Assembly: GCF_002014855.1 (NCBI RefSeq)
Contig: NZ_MUYV01000008.1
Location: 1 to 57,747 of the forward strand
DNA from: Moraxella porci DSM 25326
Lineage (GTDB): Bacteria; Pseudomonadota; Gammaproteobacteria; Pseudomonadales; Moraxellaceae
Length of the DNA: 57,747 nucleotides
Direction: 5' to 3'
The notes beneath the pieces were generated by a model. That model was not told where the DNA came from. It saw only the letters and a program-made list of their open reading frames with translations, and did no database searches. Positions within the stretch are counted from its first letter, which is position 1. Each line of letters begins with the position of its first letter. The position numbers and the translations under genes were made by a program. Shown here one piece after another: positions 28,268 through 36,803 of the stretch.

Positions 28268-28297
28268 GTTACCAATTACCGTTATCGGTTAAACCAA

Positions 28298-28383
28298 GTG
28301 AATTGGTGCTAATGCAAGGTAGGTGAGCGATGCTGTACAAGTAGTACTACGAGCGAGCCTAACGAAGCAGTAGCCCAATTCAC
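28298..28383. repeat. 86-base palindromic element between aceA and glcB
   Basis: Outer arms GTGAATTGG (28298-28306) and CCAATTCAC (28375-28383) with partly complementary interior arms meeting at a perfect palindrome GTAGTACTAC (28341-28350). The two halves resemble each other along most of their length when one is inverted. No open reading frame is inside. It looks like a REP- or MITE-like element, but no second copy was noticed in this window. Confidence 0.5.
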
Positions 28384-28394
28384 GAAGCGTTTAA

Positions 28395-29993
28395 TTAGCC
28401 GCCAAATTGGTTCATGGTGTTCTTACTTGCATCCCCTGCTTTTAGTGCATTCTCACCTGAGAAGATCTCTTTGTGATCGTCACCGATGTCAGAACCTGCC
28501 ATGGCTTGGTGCTTAACGCAAGCGATGCCGCCGCGGATTTCTTTACGCTGTACGCCTGCCACATACGCCAGCATACCTTCTTCACCGAAGTAACCTTTGG
28601 CAAGCTCATGCGTTGATAGAGCGGCGGTGTGGTAAGTTGGCAAGGTGATTAGGTGATGGAATACACCTGCTTCACGCGCTGCGTCCGCTTGGAAAGTACG
28701 GATTTTTTCGTCTGCGTCATTGGCAAGCTCAGAACCGTCATATTTGGCGTCCATTAGCTTGTCACGCTCATAGCCTGATACGTCTTTGCCTTCAGCGACC
28801 CAGCGGTCATACGCTTGCTGGCGGAAGTTGATGGTCCAGTTGAATGATGGTGAGTTGTTGTACACCAATTTTGCATCTGGCACTTGTTTTTTGATGTCAT
28901 TGACAAAGCTTGCGATACCTGCCACGTCTGGTGTTGGTGTTTCAATCCAAATCATGTCAGCGCCGTTTTGTAGCGAAGTTACGCAGTCAAGGACAACACG
29001 GTCATGCTGAGTGCCTTCACGGAACTGATACAAGCCTGATGGCAAGCGAGTTGGGCGATGTAGTTTGCCGTCACGCTTGATTAGGATTTCATCTTCTTTG
29101 GCTTCAGAGATGTCGATCTCAGTGGTCTCTAGGTAGCTGATGTATTTGCTCGCTAGGTCGCCTGGTTCACGAGATACAGGGATTTTTTGAGTAAGGTCAG
29201 CACCTTCTGAGTCGGTACGAGCCACGATTACGCCATCATCGACACCAAGCTCAAGGAACGCATAGCGTACGGCATTGATTTTGGCTAGGAAATCTTCGTG
29301 CGGTACAGTTACTTTACCTGCTTGGTGACCACATTGCTTAGCATCAGATACTTGGTTTTCGATTTGAATCGCACACGCACCTGCTTCGATCATTTGCTTG
29401 GTCAATAGGTAGGTTGCTTCTTCGTTACCAAAACCTGCATCGATGTCAGCGATGATTGGTACAACATGAGTTTCAAAGTTGTCGATTTGAGCTTCGATTT
29501 CTTTTACTTTCGCTGTGTCGCCTGCTGCTTCAGCTTTTTGCATCGCACGGAATAGGTCGTTTAGCTCTTTGGCGTCTGCTTGGCGAAGGAATGTGTAGAT
29601 TTCTTCGATCAGCTTAGGCACAGCAGTTTTTTCGTGCATTGATTGGTCAGGTAGTGGACCAAACTCTGAGCGAAGCGCTGCCACCATCCAGCCTGATAGG
29701 TAGATGTAGCGTTTGTTGGTTGTGCCGAAGTATTTTTTGTTGGCAATCATTTTTTGCTGAGCGATAAAGCCATGCCAGCAGCCTAGTGATTGGGTGTATT
29801 TGCTGTTGTCCGCATCGTATTCTGCCATGTCTTTACGCATGATGGCAGCGGTGTATTTGGCGATATCAAGACCAGTTTTGAAGCGGTTTTGGACGATCAT
29901 GCGTGCCGCATCTTCTGGGCGAATGGCATCCCAAGTGCCGCCCAATTTTTCCTTAACTTTACGAACATGGTCTAGTGCTGATTGATAAGTCAT
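28395..29993 (-). CDS. aceA: Isocitrate lyase
   Basis: Splits isocitrate into glyoxylate and succinate, first step of the glyoxylate shunt. The 532-residue product is the long form typical of Pseudomonas rather than the 434-residue E. coli type. Landmarks are VPIIADIDAGFGNEEATYLL near residue 155-175, the catalytic-cysteine segment SDAKQCGH near 220 (KKCGH in E. coli), VIVARTDSEGADL near 250, and KLVYNNSPSFNW near 378. Insertions relative to the short form lie near 120-150 and 270-330. A ribosome site (AAAGGAGTGAGTC) precedes the ATG. It pairs functionally with glcB next door. Confidence 0.95.
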   Translation of the reverse strand: MTYQSALDHVRKVKEKLGGTWDAIRPEDAARMIVQNRFKTGLDIAKYTAAIMRKDMAEYDADNSKYTQSLGCWHGFIAQQKMIANKKYFGTTNKRYIYLSGWMVAALRSEFGPLPDQSMHEKTAVPKLIEEIYTFLRQADAKELNDLFRAMQKAEAAGDTAKVKEIEAQIDNFETHVVPIIADIDAGFGNEEATYLLTKQMIEAGACAIQIENQVSDAKQCGHQAGKVTVPHEDFLAKINAVRYAFLELGVDDGVIVARTDSEGADLTQKIPVSREPGDLASKYISYLETTEIDISEAKEDEILIKRDGKLHRPTRLPSGLYQFREGTQHDRVVLDCVTSLQNGADMIWIETPTPDVAGIASFVNDIKKQVPDAKLVYNNSPSFNWTINFRQQAYDRWVAEGKDVSGYERDKLMDAKYDGSELANDADEKIRTFQADAAREAGVFHHLITLPTYHTAALSTHELAKGYFGEEGMLAYVAGVQRKEIRGGIACVKHQAMAGSDIGDDHKEIFSGENALKAGDASKNTMNQFGG

Positions 29994-30371
29994 GACTCAC
30001 TCCTTTTATTGATAACTTAAAAATTAATGATGATTAATAACAACTCAGCGATTCATCGTAATGAGCATCGAATCACTGCGTCCCCGATGACTACAGAATA
30101 GCCAAAATCTCATCATAAATCCAATAGCCTGTGCCAATGTTCAATATTTCATAAATAAATGGCTATTACAAAGTCATTTACAAATAGAATAAATAATAGT
30201 TTATCGATACAAGTGATTGATTTTTTGCAATTAATCTTGGCAATTGTCAGATTTTTGATTAGAATTATTTATTTTATTATATTATTATAAATTATTAATT
30301 TCGCAAAATCCCATCGCATTTTGTGGATTTTATGCTAAAATGAAACACCTGTATTCATCACAGTAACCGTC
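29994..30371. other. AT-rich divergent region between aceA and ubiC
   Basis: About 380 bases with no supported gene. It is very AT-rich around 30200-30300. Weak promoter candidates exist in both directions (for aceA, TTGCAA near 30229 with TCGATA 17 bases on, minus strand), none convincing. No recognised operator was found. Confidence 0.4.
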
Positions 30372-30863
30372 ATGCCATCATCAATTTGTGCAAATATCCC
30401 TGCAATATCCCCAAAATTACAGGCATTTTTGAAATCCAAAGGTTCGCTGACCGCCCTACTTGAAGCACACGCACACAAGCCACTGCGTGTCGTCGTTCTG
30501 CATGAAGGCTATGCTCCACTCAATCACCGCCAAAAACGCCTACTGTCACTGCCTATACATAAGCCACAGCTTGCTTGGGTGCGTACGGTCAAATTATACG
30601 GCAATAGTGATGATGCTTGGGTGATGGCAACCAGCATTTTCCCCCTACCGACATTGACAGGTGGTCTGTCTCGCCTGCGTCATCTTGGTCGCACGCCCAT
30701 CGGCTATGTGCTGTTTAAGCAGCAGCGTACTTTGCCTTATGTCCGTCATTATTATGAGCAGCAAGGTTGTCATGGTAGATGTACGGTATATGAGTATCAG
30801 GGCAAAAAACTGCTGATTGATGAGCGGTTTTTGCCTGCTTTTGTTGACAGTCTCTTGGCATGA
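30372..30863 (+). CDS. ubiC: Chorismate--pyruvate lyase UbiC
   Basis: Removes pyruvate from chorismate to give 4-hydroxybenzoate, the first committed step of ubiquinone synthesis, in the cytosol. The 163-residue product matches UbiC length. Recognisable parts are SLTALLEAHAHKPLRVVVLHEGYAPL (the E. coli MIREGF region), the R of AWVRTVKLYGN, LSRLRHLGRTPIGYVLF, which is the family's best-conserved segment, and the terminal LLIDERFLPAFVDSLL. ubiA is not adjacent; glyA follows after a 135-base gap. The start has no strong ribosome site. Confidence 0.88.
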   Translation: MPSSICANIPAISPKLQAFLKSKGSLTALLEAHAHKPLRVVVLHEGYAPLNHRQKRLLSLPIHKPQLAWVRTVKLYGNSDDAWVMATSIFPLPTLTGGLSRLRHLGRTPIGYVLFKQQRTLPYVRHYYEQQGCHGRCTVYEYQGKKLLIDERFLPAFVDSLLA

Positions 30864-30998
30864 AGTTTTCGTGGCCAATTTGCCATTGACAAATTTTCTT
30901 AACAAAAACTCGCTCGCCCCTAGTGTATCGATGGGCAAATATGCTACACTAAGGACACTGTTTTATCCTTCCATATTTGATACAAACAAGGAAATACC

Positions 30999-32261
30999 AT
31001 GTTTAAAGAAATCTCACTACATCAATACGATCCAGACATCGCTGCACAGGTCGATGCCGAAGCACAGCGTCAAGAAAATCATATTGAGCTTATCGCTTCT
31101 GAAAACTACTGCTCACCTGCAGTAATGGAAGCACAAGGCACAGCTTTGACCAACAAATATGCCGAAGGTTATCCAGGTAAGCGTTATTATGGTGGCTGTG
31201 AATATGTCGATGTCATCGAGCAAATCGCCATCGATCGTGCCAAAGAGCTATTTGGTGCTGACTACGCCAACGTACAGCCACACTCAGGCTCAAACGCCAA
31301 CAGTGCTGTCTATCTGGCACTACTAGAAGCTGGCGATACTGTACTTGGTATGAGCCTTGCACACGGTGGTCACTTGACACACGGTGCCACAGTGAGCTTC
31401 TCAGGTCGTACCTATAATGCGGTACAATACGGCCTAAACCCAGAGACTGGCTTGATCGATTATGATGAAGTGGCACGCCTTGCTCGTGAGCATAAGCCAA
31501 AGATGATCATTGCTGGTTTCTCAGCGTATAGCCAAGTTGTTGATTGGCAAAAATTCCGTGATATCGCTGACGAAGTCGGTGCCTACCTAATGGTCGATAT
31601 GGCACACGTGGCAGGCCTAGTCGCAGCAGGCGTCTATCCAAACCCAGTACAAATCGCCGATGTCACCACCACGACCACTCACAAAACGCTGCGTGGCCCA
31701 CGCTCAGGTCTAATCCTAGCCAAAGCCAATGCCGATATCGAGAAAAAACTGGCATCAGCGGTATTCCCAGGCAACCAAGGTGGCCCACTGATGCACGCCA
31801 TCGCTGCCAAAGCTGTCTGCTTCAAAGAAGCGATGAGTGATGAGTACAAAGCGTATCAACAACAAGTTGTCGCCAATGCCAAAGCCATGGCAGAAGTTAT
31901 CCAATCTCGTGGCTACGAGATCGTCTCAGGCGGCACTGAGAACCATCTGATGCTCATCAGCCTAATCAAGCAAGAAATCACTGGTAAAGAGGCGGATAAA
32001 TGGCTGGGCGATGCACACATCACTGTGAACAAAAACTCAGTACCAAACGATCCAAAATCACCATTTGTGACTTCAGGTATCCGCATCGGTACGCCTGCTA
32101 TCACCACTCGTGGCTTTGGTGAAGCTGAGTGCCGTGAGCTGGCAGGCTGGATCTGCGATGTGCTAGATGCCCGTGGTGATGAAGCTGTCATCACTGCTAC
32201 TCGCGAAAAAGTCGCAGCCATCTGCAAAAAACTACCCGTTTATGAGCGTAATGCGAAGTAA
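30999..32261 (+). CDS. glyA: Serine hydroxymethyltransferase GlyA
   Basis: PLP enzyme interconverting serine and glycine while loading tetrahydrofolate with a one-carbon unit. The 420-residue product is canonical: [22 protein letters not shown] near residue 26-47, [16 protein letters not shown] near 95, [17 protein letters not shown] near 200 and the PLP-lysine motif [14 protein letters not shown] with K near 229. A good ribosome site (AAGGAAATACC) precedes the ATG, and a perfect hairpin terminator follows. It is expressed apart from ubiC as far as can be judged. Confidence 0.97.
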   Translation: MFKEISLHQYDPDIAAQVDAEAQRQENHIELIASENYCSPAVMEAQGTALTNKYAEGYPGKRYYGGCEYVDVIEQIAIDRAKELFGADYANVQPHSGSNANSAVYLALLEAGDTVLGMSLAHGGHLTHGATVSFSGRTYNAVQYGLNPETGLIDYDEVARLAREHKPKMIIAGFSAYSQVVDWQKFRDIADEVGAYLMVDMAHVAGLVAAGVYPNPVQIADVTTTTTHKTLRGPRSGLILAKANADIEKKLASAVFPGNQGGPLMHAIAAKAVCFKEAMSDEYKAYQQQVVANAKAMAEVIQSRGYEIVSGGTENHLMLISLIKQEITGKEADKWLGDAHITVNKNSVPNDPKSPFVTSGIRIGTPAITTRGFGEAECRELAGWICDVLDARGDEAVITATREKVAAICKKLPVYERNAK

Positions 32262-32275
32262 TCGGTGGTTGCTAT

Positions 32276-32306
32276 AAAAAGCTGCTTAATTAAGCAGCTT
32301 TTTTAA
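32276..32306 (+). terminator. Terminator of glyA
   Basis: Perfect palindrome AAAAAGCTGCTTAA/TTAAGCAGCTTTTT followed by T residues, starting 15 bases after the stop. Confidence 0.9.
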
Positions 32307-32358
32307 TTGTAAATTCAATATAACACAAGGAAGCTGCCAACCTCGGCAGAAATGGATT

Positions 32359-33135
32359 GTGAATAACACAGATAATGCGATCGCAGACACAGATCATGCC
32401 CTTAAGCAGCTACACAGGCTAGCTGATGCATGTGCTTATAATTTCGGCAAGGCTGCTCACAGTGGTGATGAGTTTTTAGGTACTGGCGCCGATCTTGAGC
32501 CATCCACGCTGCTACACGCTTATCGCTCTGGCGTATTTCCATGGTTTGCAGCCGATGAGCCGATCTGCTGGTGGTCACCAAAAGAGCGCTGCGTGATGGT
32601 GCCAAGCGCCTTTGAACCTAGTAAAAGCCTGATGCGCACCGCCAAAAAGCAGTCTTGGACGATCACCACCAACCAAGCATTTAAGCAAGTGATCAGTGCT
32701 TGTAGTCAGCCTCGCAGCTATACCGATGACACTTGGATACATGCTGAGATGATCGCAGCCTATGATCAATTACATCAGCTATCGGCCGCCAGCAGCATTG
32801 AGGTCTGGGAAGGATCGCCTCATACCAGCGAACTGATCGGCGGATTGTATGGCGTCAATATCGGGGCGATATTTTGTGGTGAAAGCATGTTTCATCGGAA
32901 AACGGATGCTTCCAAAATTGCCTTTTGGGCGCTGATGTACTTTGCCAAACGCACGGGCATTGAGTTGATTGACTGCCAAATGCCAAACCCACATTTGCTA
33001 AGCTTGGGTGCTGACACCATGCCCAAGGCTAAGTTTTTGGATGTGTTAGCTTGTTTGGTCGCAACGCCCTGTATTGGCATGAATGGCGCGCGGCAGCCGA
33101 TAACTACCCAAGCGCTATTAATTGATGATATTTGA
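32359..33135 (+). CDS. aat: Leucyl/phenylalanyl-tRNA--protein transferase Aat
   Basis: Adds leucine or phenylalanine to the N-terminal lysine or arginine of proteins, marking them for ClpAP (N-degron pathway). The 258-residue product contains LLHAYRSGVFPWFAADEPICWWSPKERCV near residues 50-80, DTWIHAEMIAAY near 123, GGLYGVNIGAIFCGESMFHRKTDASKIAFWAL near 158-190 and IELIDCQMPNPHLLSLGA near 200. The start is a GTG at 32359; no in-frame ATG precedes the conserved core. AAGGAAG lies about 26 bases upstream with a small hairpin (CTGCC/GGCAG) between, an unusual arrangement. The N-terminal 30 residues are unlike typical Aat and add uncertainty to the start. Confidence 0.92.
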   Translation: MNNTDNAIADTDHALKQLHRLADACAYNFGKAAHSGDEFLGTGADLEPSTLLHAYRSGVFPWFAADEPICWWSPKERCVMVPSAFEPSKSLMRTAKKQSWTITTNQAFKQVISACSQPRSYTDDTWIHAEMIAAYDQLHQLSAASSIEVWEGSPHTSELIGGLYGVNIGAIFCGESMFHRKTDASKIAFWALMYFAKRTGIELIDCQMPNPHLLSLGADTMPKAKFLDVLACLVATPCIGMNGARQPITTQALLIDDI

Positions 33136-33140
33136 CTGCA

Positions 33141-33176
33141 AAAAACCCCTTGAAAGCTAGTATTTTCAAGGGGTTT
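33141..33176. terminator. Bidirectional terminator between aat and tRNA-Ser(GGA)
   Basis: Hairpin with arms AAACCCCTTGAAA and TTTCAAGGGGTTT between convergent genes. On the minus strand it ends in six T residues, so it can also end the tRNA-Ser transcript. Confidence 0.83.
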
Positions 33177-33231
33177 GGTAGGTGTTTGCTTGTCTTTGTA
33201 CTTTGTTGCAAATCTTTGCAAAAATCATGGA

Positions 33232-33322
33232 TGGCGGAGACGGAGGGATTCGAACCCTCGATACGCTATTAACGTATACACACTTTCCAGGCGTGCGCTT
33301 TCGACCACTCAGCCACGTCTCC
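33232..33322 (-). tRNA. tRNA-Ser (anticodon GGA)
   Basis: Class II tRNA of 91 bases with encoded CCA and a long variable arm. Acceptor arms GGAGACG and CGTCTCC pair, and the anticodon stem CACGC/GTGTG encloses CTGGAAA. It reads UCC and UCU. Confidence 0.95.
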
Positions 33323-33332
33323 AAGGCTGCCT

Positions 33333-33361
33333 ATTATACCCAAAAAACCATAATTTGTCAT
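33333..33361 (-). promoter_or_regulatory. Promoter of tRNA-Ser(GGA)
   Basis: On the minus strand ATGACA (33361-33356) and TATAAT (33338-33333), spacing 17. Confidence 0.78.
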
Positions 33362-33391
33362 GAGTTTTGGTAATTTTTTTGGTATCAGCCA

Positions 33392-35458
33392 TCAGCCCTG
33401 TAGCAAGCTAATATCCGCCACCAACATAAACAGATTTCGCACTTGTTGTAGCAGTGCTAGGCGATTTGCTTTGAGCTTGGCATCATCGCTATTGACCATC
33501 ACATCATCAAAGAAAGCGGTCAAAGGCTCTGATAGGCTTGCCAATGTGGTCAAAATCGCTTGATAATCCGCAGCAGCTTGTAGTGGCAAGACGGCAGCTT
33601 GGGCAGATTTCACCGCATCAAAGAGTGCTTTTTCGGCTACTTCCACCAACACTGCTTCATCGACCTCATCACTCACCGCAACATCAGCTTTGGCTAGGAT
33701 ATTGGCAACGCGCTTATTATTCTCAGCAAGCACGCCCGCCTGTGGCAGACTGCGGAACACCTGTACTGCACGGATACGATCATCAAAATCCATCGGTACA
33801 TCAATATCCATCGCCTGCACCGCTTGGATGGTATCCACCGCGACGCCCTGCTCGCTGTACATCGCACGATAACGAGCATTGATAAATTCCATCACTTCAT
33901 CAAAAGTCTTGGCAGCATCGCTAAGCTTATCGCCATAGCCGCTCAAAGCGTGCTGAATCAACTCACTTAGGCCAAGATTTAGGCGTTTTTCAATCAAAAT
34001 CCGCAGTACACCAATCGATGCACGACGCAAGCTGAATGGGTCTTTTGAGCCTGTCGGAATCTCGCCGATGCCAAAAATACCCACCAGCGTATCGATACGA
34101 TCTGCCAAAGCAAGAGCGGTGCCAATGTCAGTCGCAGGCAGTTTGTCACCGGCAAACTTAGGCAAATACTGCTCTTCGATGGCATCCGCCACACCTTTGG
34201 CTTCGCCATTTAGACGGGCATAATAAGTACCTGCCACGCCTTGTAGCTCAGGGAATTCACCCACCAGCGTACTGGCAAGGTCGCACTTGGACAGATGTGC
34301 TGCACGAATCGCGTGCTCACTATCTGCACCGATTTGGCCAGCGATATATGCCGCTAAGCTAGCAATACGCTCTGATTTTTCCCAAATCGTGCCAAGCTTA
34401 TCTTGGAAAATGCGATTTTTTAGATTTTCGGTCAAGGCAAATAGTGGCTGTTTTTGGTCTTGTAAAAAGAAAAATTCAGCATCCGATAGGCGTGGACGCA
34501 CGACTTTTTCGTTACCAAAAATCACTTGGCTTGGATCTTTACTTTCAATATTACTAATAAATACAAAATACGGCAACAGCTTACCATCTTTATCGGTCAA
34601 GCAAAAATACTTTTGGTCAGCCTGCATGGTGCTAATTAGGGCTTCTTGGGGCACTGCCAAAAAACGCTCTTCAAAGCTGGCTCGTAGTGCCACTGGCAAA
34701 TCCACTAAGGCGGTGACTTCATCAAGCAACTCATCAGGCACGATGGCAATGGCACCGACTTCATCAGACAGCTTGGCAACTTGTTCTTTGATCAATGCTT
34801 GACGCTTATCAAAATCGGCGATGACTTTGGCATTTTGTAGGACAGCTTCATAATCATCGGCATGAGCGATACTGACAAAATCAGGGGCGTGGAAGCGATG
34901 GCCACGAGTAGCATTGCCCGCCTTGTGACCTTGAATGGTCGCATCAATCACCGTGCTATCTACCATCAGTACCACCCATTGCACAGGGCGGACGAACTCT
35001 TCTTTACTCGCACCCGAACGCATACGCTTGGCGATTGGCAAATCATCAAGGGCTTTTTGGAAAATCACTGGTAGTAGCTCGATGACAGGCTTGCCTTGCA
35101 CGGTCAATTCATAGCCGATATAGTCGCCCTTATCCGTACTGATGGTGATGATGTCATCTTTGGTGATGCCGAGTCCACTAGCAAAGCCAAGACCTGCTTT
35201 GGTCAGATTGCCGTCGCTATCAAAGGCAGCTTTGATCGCAGGGCCGCGTTTTTGTTCGGTGCGGTCAGGCTGTTTGTCGCTGATACCGACAATCTGTAGT
35301 GCCAGACGGCGTGGTGCCGCAAAAGGCTTAATCGCTTCATAGGCGATATTTTGGCTCTCCAAGGCGGCTTTGACATTGTCCGTCAAGGCATCACGCAAGG
35401 TCTTTAGGTTCTTTGGTGGCAGCTCTTCGGTGCCAAGTTCAAATAGGATTGTGGTCAT
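33392..35458 (-). CDS. glyS: Glycyl-tRNA synthetase beta subunit GlyS
   Basis: Beta subunit of the alpha2beta2 bacterial glycyl-tRNA synthetase, binding tRNA-Gly and needed with GlyQ for charging. The 688-residue product opens [24 protein letters not shown], contains [10 protein letters not shown] near residue 100, [20 protein letters not shown] near 150, FLQDQKQPL near 335 and [35 protein letters not shown] near 485-520, and ends in a helical anticodon-binding-like domain. The start at 35458 has AAGG upstream; the frame extends to 35476. glyQ usually lies directly upstream, but here three other genes intervene, with only 47 bases between the RhuM-Fic stop and this start. Confidence 0.96.
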   Translation of the reverse strand: MTTILFELGTEELPPKNLKTLRDALTDNVKAALESQNIAYEAIKPFAAPRRLALQIVGISDKQPDRTEQKRGPAIKAAFDSDGNLTKAGLGFASGLGITKDDIITISTDKGDYIGYELTVQGKPVIELLPVIFQKALDDLPIAKRMRSGASKEEFVRPVQWVVLMVDSTVIDATIQGHKAGNATRGHRFHAPDFVSIAHADDYEAVLQNAKVIADFDKRQALIKEQVAKLSDEVGAIAIVPDELLDEVTALVDLPVALRASFEERFLAVPQEALISTMQADQKYFCLTDKDGKLLPYFVFISNIESKDPSQVIFGNEKVVRPRLSDAEFFFLQDQKQPLFALTENLKNRIFQDKLGTIWEKSERIASLAAYIAGQIGADSEHAIRAAHLSKCDLASTLVGEFPELQGVAGTYYARLNGEAKGVADAIEEQYLPKFAGDKLPATDIGTALALADRIDTLVGIFGIGEIPTGSKDPFSLRRASIGVLRILIEKRLNLGLSELIQHALSGYGDKLSDAAKTFDEVMEFINARYRAMYSEQGVAVDTIQAVQAMDIDVPMDFDDRIRAVQVFRSLPQAGVLAENNKRVANILAKADVAVSDEVDEAVLVEVAEKALFDAVKSAQAAVLPLQAAADYQAILTTLASLSEPLTAFFDDVMVNSDDAKLKANRLALLQQVRNLFMLVADISLLQG

Positions 35459-35505
35459 AGGATACCTTAATTTCAATAGCTAAATTTATTTAAATTATTT
35501 AAAGA

Positions 35506-36474
35506 TTAGTGCTTTTGTAGCATATGCACAACCAGTTTAATCAATGTTTCTTTATTATCAGGATGAGATTCGGCAATCAACAATGCCAAAGCGGTCAAGC
35601 CCGTGTCATTAATAATCGGTGTATTATCGGCGGTCAATAACCGTCCATTTCTATGCAAAAAATCTACAAATAAAAACGCCCCACTGCGTTTATTGCCATC
35701 AGCAAAAGGATGATTTTTGATGACAAAATACAGTAAATGTGCTGCCTTTTCTTCAATACTCGGATAGGCAGGTTCGCCAAATACCGTTTGTTCCAAATTA
35801 CCCAAAATTGCAGACAACCCATCGCCACGCTCTTTGGCAAATAATTCAGTCGCCTCATCTTTTGCCATCAAATCCGCCTTGAGCCCTGCCAAAGCCTGCT
35901 GTGCTTCATCCAAACTTGGCAGAATGCCACCCAGCTCACCGCTAGGGTCGGACAACAAGCCCTCATCATACTGCTGTAACCACAAAAAGGTCTGCGTATA
36001 ACGACTGACAATATCCACCAAACCACGGCCGCCATCAAGGGTTAAGTTCGGCGATTGAGCAGTTTTTTGGATTAATGCCAACGCTTGCTCAAGCTCATGA
36101 GCATTTTGAGCAAGGCGTTCTTGATTAATCGCATAACCTTTAAGCAAATAATCCTTTAAACGAGCAGTTGCCCAACGGCGAAAAGCGACGCCTTGTTGTG
36201 ATTTGATACGATAGCCAACAGAAATGATGGTTTCCAAGTCATAAAACACCACAGGTCTATCCGAATTTGCAATTTGCATTTTTTGCAAATTGCTTTTTTC
36301 GGCAATCTCACCTTCCGCTAATGCATTCTTGATATGACGTGAAATCACGGAAACATCTCGCCCAAAAAGCTGCACCATTTGAGCCTGTGACAGCCAAACA
36401 GTATCATTATCAAAACGCACTTCCACCTTGGCATCACCCGCAGCGGTTTGGTAGATTTCTATGGGATTGTTCAT
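35506..36474 (-). CDS. RhuM-family protein with a Fic/Doc domain
   Basis: The 322-residue product fuses two domains. Residues about 8-130 match virulence RhuM proteins: VEVRFDNDTVWLSQAQMVQLFGRDVSVISRHIKN and VVFYDLETIISVGYRIKSQQGVAFRRWAT. Residues about 140-320 form a Fic/Doc fold with the active-site motif HPFADGNKRSG (255-265). The second G of canonical AMPylators (GNGR) is K here, as in Doc, which phosphorylates EF-Tu. Activity and target are inference. It lies inside the glyQ-glyS operon with short gaps either side, 44 bases after the acidic lipoprotein gene. No separate antitoxin is obvious. Function of RhuM proteins is poorly known. Confidence 0.88.
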   Translation of the reverse strand: MNNPIEIYQTAAGDAKVEVRFDNDTVWLSQAQMVQLFGRDVSVISRHIKNALAEGEIAEKSNLQKMQIANSDRPVVFYDLETIISVGYRIKSQQGVAFRRWATARLKDYLLKGYAINQERLAQNAHELEQALALIQKTAQSPNLTLDGGRGLVDIVSRYTQTFLWLQQYDEGLLSDPSGELGGILPSLDEAQQALAGLKADLMAKDEATELFAKERGDGLSAILGNLEQTVFGEPAYPSIEEKAAHLLYFVIKNHPFADGNKRSGAFLFVDFLHRNGRLLTADNTPIINDTGLTALALLIAESHPDNKETLIKLVVHMLQKH

Positions 36475-36518
36475 AATTACTCCATGTTTGCGTCTTGATA
36501 ACTTAGCTTTATCAAAGC

Positions 36519-36782
36519 TTAATCATCTTTTTGATCGCCATCGTCACGGTCACTATCTTGGTCGTTGTCACGGTCGCCACTGCTATCACGCTCATTATCG
36601 TCATCATTGTCGCGGTCGCTGTCACGATCGTTGTCATTGTCGTTGTCATTGTCGTTTTCACGTTCTTGGCGATCGGACTGTTCGGTGCGGTCGTTTTCAC
36701 GCTCGTTATTATCGTTATTGCCAACCATACCACAAGCAGTTAAAAAAGTGGCTAAAATAGCGATTAAAATAAGGTTTTTCAT
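36519..36782 (-). CDS. Small Asp/Asn/Arg-rich lipoprotein of unknown function
   Basis: An 87-residue lipoprotein candidate: MKNLILIAILATFLTAC gives a classical signal with lipobox LTAC (C17), then about 70 residues composed almost only of D, N, R, E, S and G, in runs such as NDNDNDNDRDSDRDND. The mature part is highly charged, net acidic and surely disordered. The DNA is a degenerate tandem repeat with six-base periodicity (GAC AAC/AAT). A ribosome site (GAGGG) supports the ATG at 36782. It lies 21 bases after the orphan gene and 44 bases before the RhuM-Fic gene in the same direction. No family was recognised; metal or polycation binding is possible but unsupported. Confidence 0.75.
   Translation of the reverse strand: MKNLILIAILATFLTACGMVGNNDNNERENDRTEQSDRQERENDNDNDNDNDRDSDRDNDDDNERDSSGDRDNDQDSDRDDGDQKDD
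36589..36710 (-). repeat. Degenerate hexamer tandem repeat in the acidic lipoprotein gene
   Basis: Plus-strand units of the type GTCATT/GTCGTT repeat through this stretch, most regularly at about 36627-36659, encoding alternating Asp-Asn on the minus strand. Because the unit length is a multiple of three, copy-number change would lengthen or shorten the protein without a frameshift. Confidence 0.6.
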
Positions 36783-36803
36783 AAATACGCCCTCTAAAAA
36801 CAA

